A stretch of 21,173 nt of DNA from a virus: positions 1-21,173 of IMG/VR virus record IMGVR_UViG_3300032308_001183, one strand, 5' to 3'. The position numbers and the translations under genes are program-made. The notes beneath the pieces were generated by a model that was not told the origin of the DNA, did no database searches, and saw nothing but the letters and a program-made list of their open reading frames with translations. Below, piece by piece: positions 20,824 to 21,173 of this stretch (position 1 is the stretch's first letter; the number at the start of each line of letters is the position of its first letter).

Positions 20824-21173
20824 AATTTTCTATTTGCATTCCTACATATGAGATGGGTGGTTATGGTCATGTGTTTTTAGACCAACTTTTAACAGAACTC
20901 AAATTTCAATCTGTTCAAGATTTTGAAGTTGTAATCACAGACCAAAGTCCGGATACTAAGGTGCTTGAGGTGTGCGACAAACATTCCAGTTTACTTGACA
21001 TTAAGTATTTTAGATACTATTATCAGAAAGGCAAAGCAGCAGCAAATATCAATACTGCGATGAGTTATGCAAAAGGAGAAATTATCAAGATTCTATATCA
21101 AGATGATTTTTTCGTGGACGCAAAGGCATTAGAGAAAATTCAAAATGCATTTGATAATGGTGCCACATGGGTA
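20820..21173 (+). CDS. Family 2 glycosyltransferase, N-terminal part (3' cut by window edge)
   Basis: The frame begins with ATG at 20820, overlapping the previous stop as ATGA, and stays open for 118 codons to the window end. It starts FSICIPTYEMGGYG, followed by LLTELKFQSVQDFEVVITDQ and SPDT, the standard GT2 beginning with the S-x-Q-x-F-E-V-x-x-x-D segment. KGKAAANINTAMSYAKGEIIK precedes ILYQDDFFVD with the D-D metal site (Asp95-Asp96). It would transfer a sugar from a nucleotide donor. The acceptor domain and C-terminus are outside the window. Confidence 0.88.
   Translation, partial: MKFSICIPTYEMGGYGHVFLDQLLTELKFQSVQDFEVVITDQSPDTKVLEVCDKHSSLLDIKYFRYYYQKGKAAANINTAMSYAKGEIIKILYQDDFFVDAKALEKIQNAFDNGATWV

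Noticed and set aside
1-21173. CRISPR arrays, insertion sequences, inteins, introns, homing endonucleases, rRNA
   Set aside because: No repeat-spacer pattern, transposase, terminal inverted repeat pair, split gene or rRNA stretch was seen; the polymerase, uvsX and helicase frames are uninterrupted.

Overview
The window looks like part of the genome of a marine T4-like myovirus (Straboviridae/Kyanoviridae-type relatives). The DNA is AT-rich and densely coding, and almost everything is on the + strand with ATGA or short overlaps between genes. The core T4 replication block is recognisable in the T4 order: DNA polymerase gp43, recombinase UvsX, a small protein in the gp40 position, and helicase gp41. 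Three tRNA genes with encoded CCA ends and host-derived metabolic genes fit the same picture. The host cannot be named from the window; it should be a Gram-negative bacterium with a surface glycan and, judging from the PQQ peptide gene, one that makes or uses pyrroloquinoline quinone.

Layout. (1) 1-1705: the end of a dCMP/cytidine-deaminase-like gene, a SpeD-like (S-adenosylmethionine decarboxylase) gene, a small HExxH metallopeptidase-like gene, a short GroES/gp31-like co-chaperonin and a DUF2452-like gene. (2) 1706-2440: an accessory cassette holding a 23-codon gene that reads as the PQQ precursor peptide PqqA, an intrinsic terminator, a rubrerythrin gene and a second intrinsic terminator. 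(3) 2441-3063: a strong sigma70-type promoter, a YkuK-like RNase-H-fold gene and an odd long-variable-arm tRNA with anticodon UAU. (4) 3070-3798: tRNA-Leu(UAA), two tandem paralogous small membrane proteins on the minus strand with their own promoter, and tRNA-Gly(UCC). (5) 3817-9397: an Sm-like small protein, gp43, UvsX, the gp40-position protein and gp41. (6) 9394-12238: an SPPY-type DNA methyltransferase followed by a 523-residue unrecognised protein. (7) 12250-21173: a continuous surface-glycan module of glycosyltransferases, a GNAT acetyltransferase, a DegT-type sugar aminotransferase, a SAM methyltransferase, an NAD-dependent sugar epimerase/dehydratase and a sugar C-methyltransferase. 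It runs off the right edge.

How the genes fit together. The deaminase, polymerase, UvsX and gp41 serve nucleotide supply, replication and recombination. The GroES-like protein probably helps host GroEL fold phage proteins. The SpeD-like, PqqA and rubrerythrin genes are candidate auxiliary metabolic genes (polyamines, quinone cofactor, peroxide or iron handling). The right-hand module probably makes and attaches a modified, possibly N-acylated amino and C-methylated sugar, either on the virion or on the infected cell.

The most notable item is the pqqA-like gene, which is far below usual gene-calling length. It has a perfect Shine-Dalgarno and the invariant Glu-Val-Thr-x-Tyr core that PqqE crosslinks, and an intrinsic terminator follows directly. 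None of the other PQQ genes is in the window.
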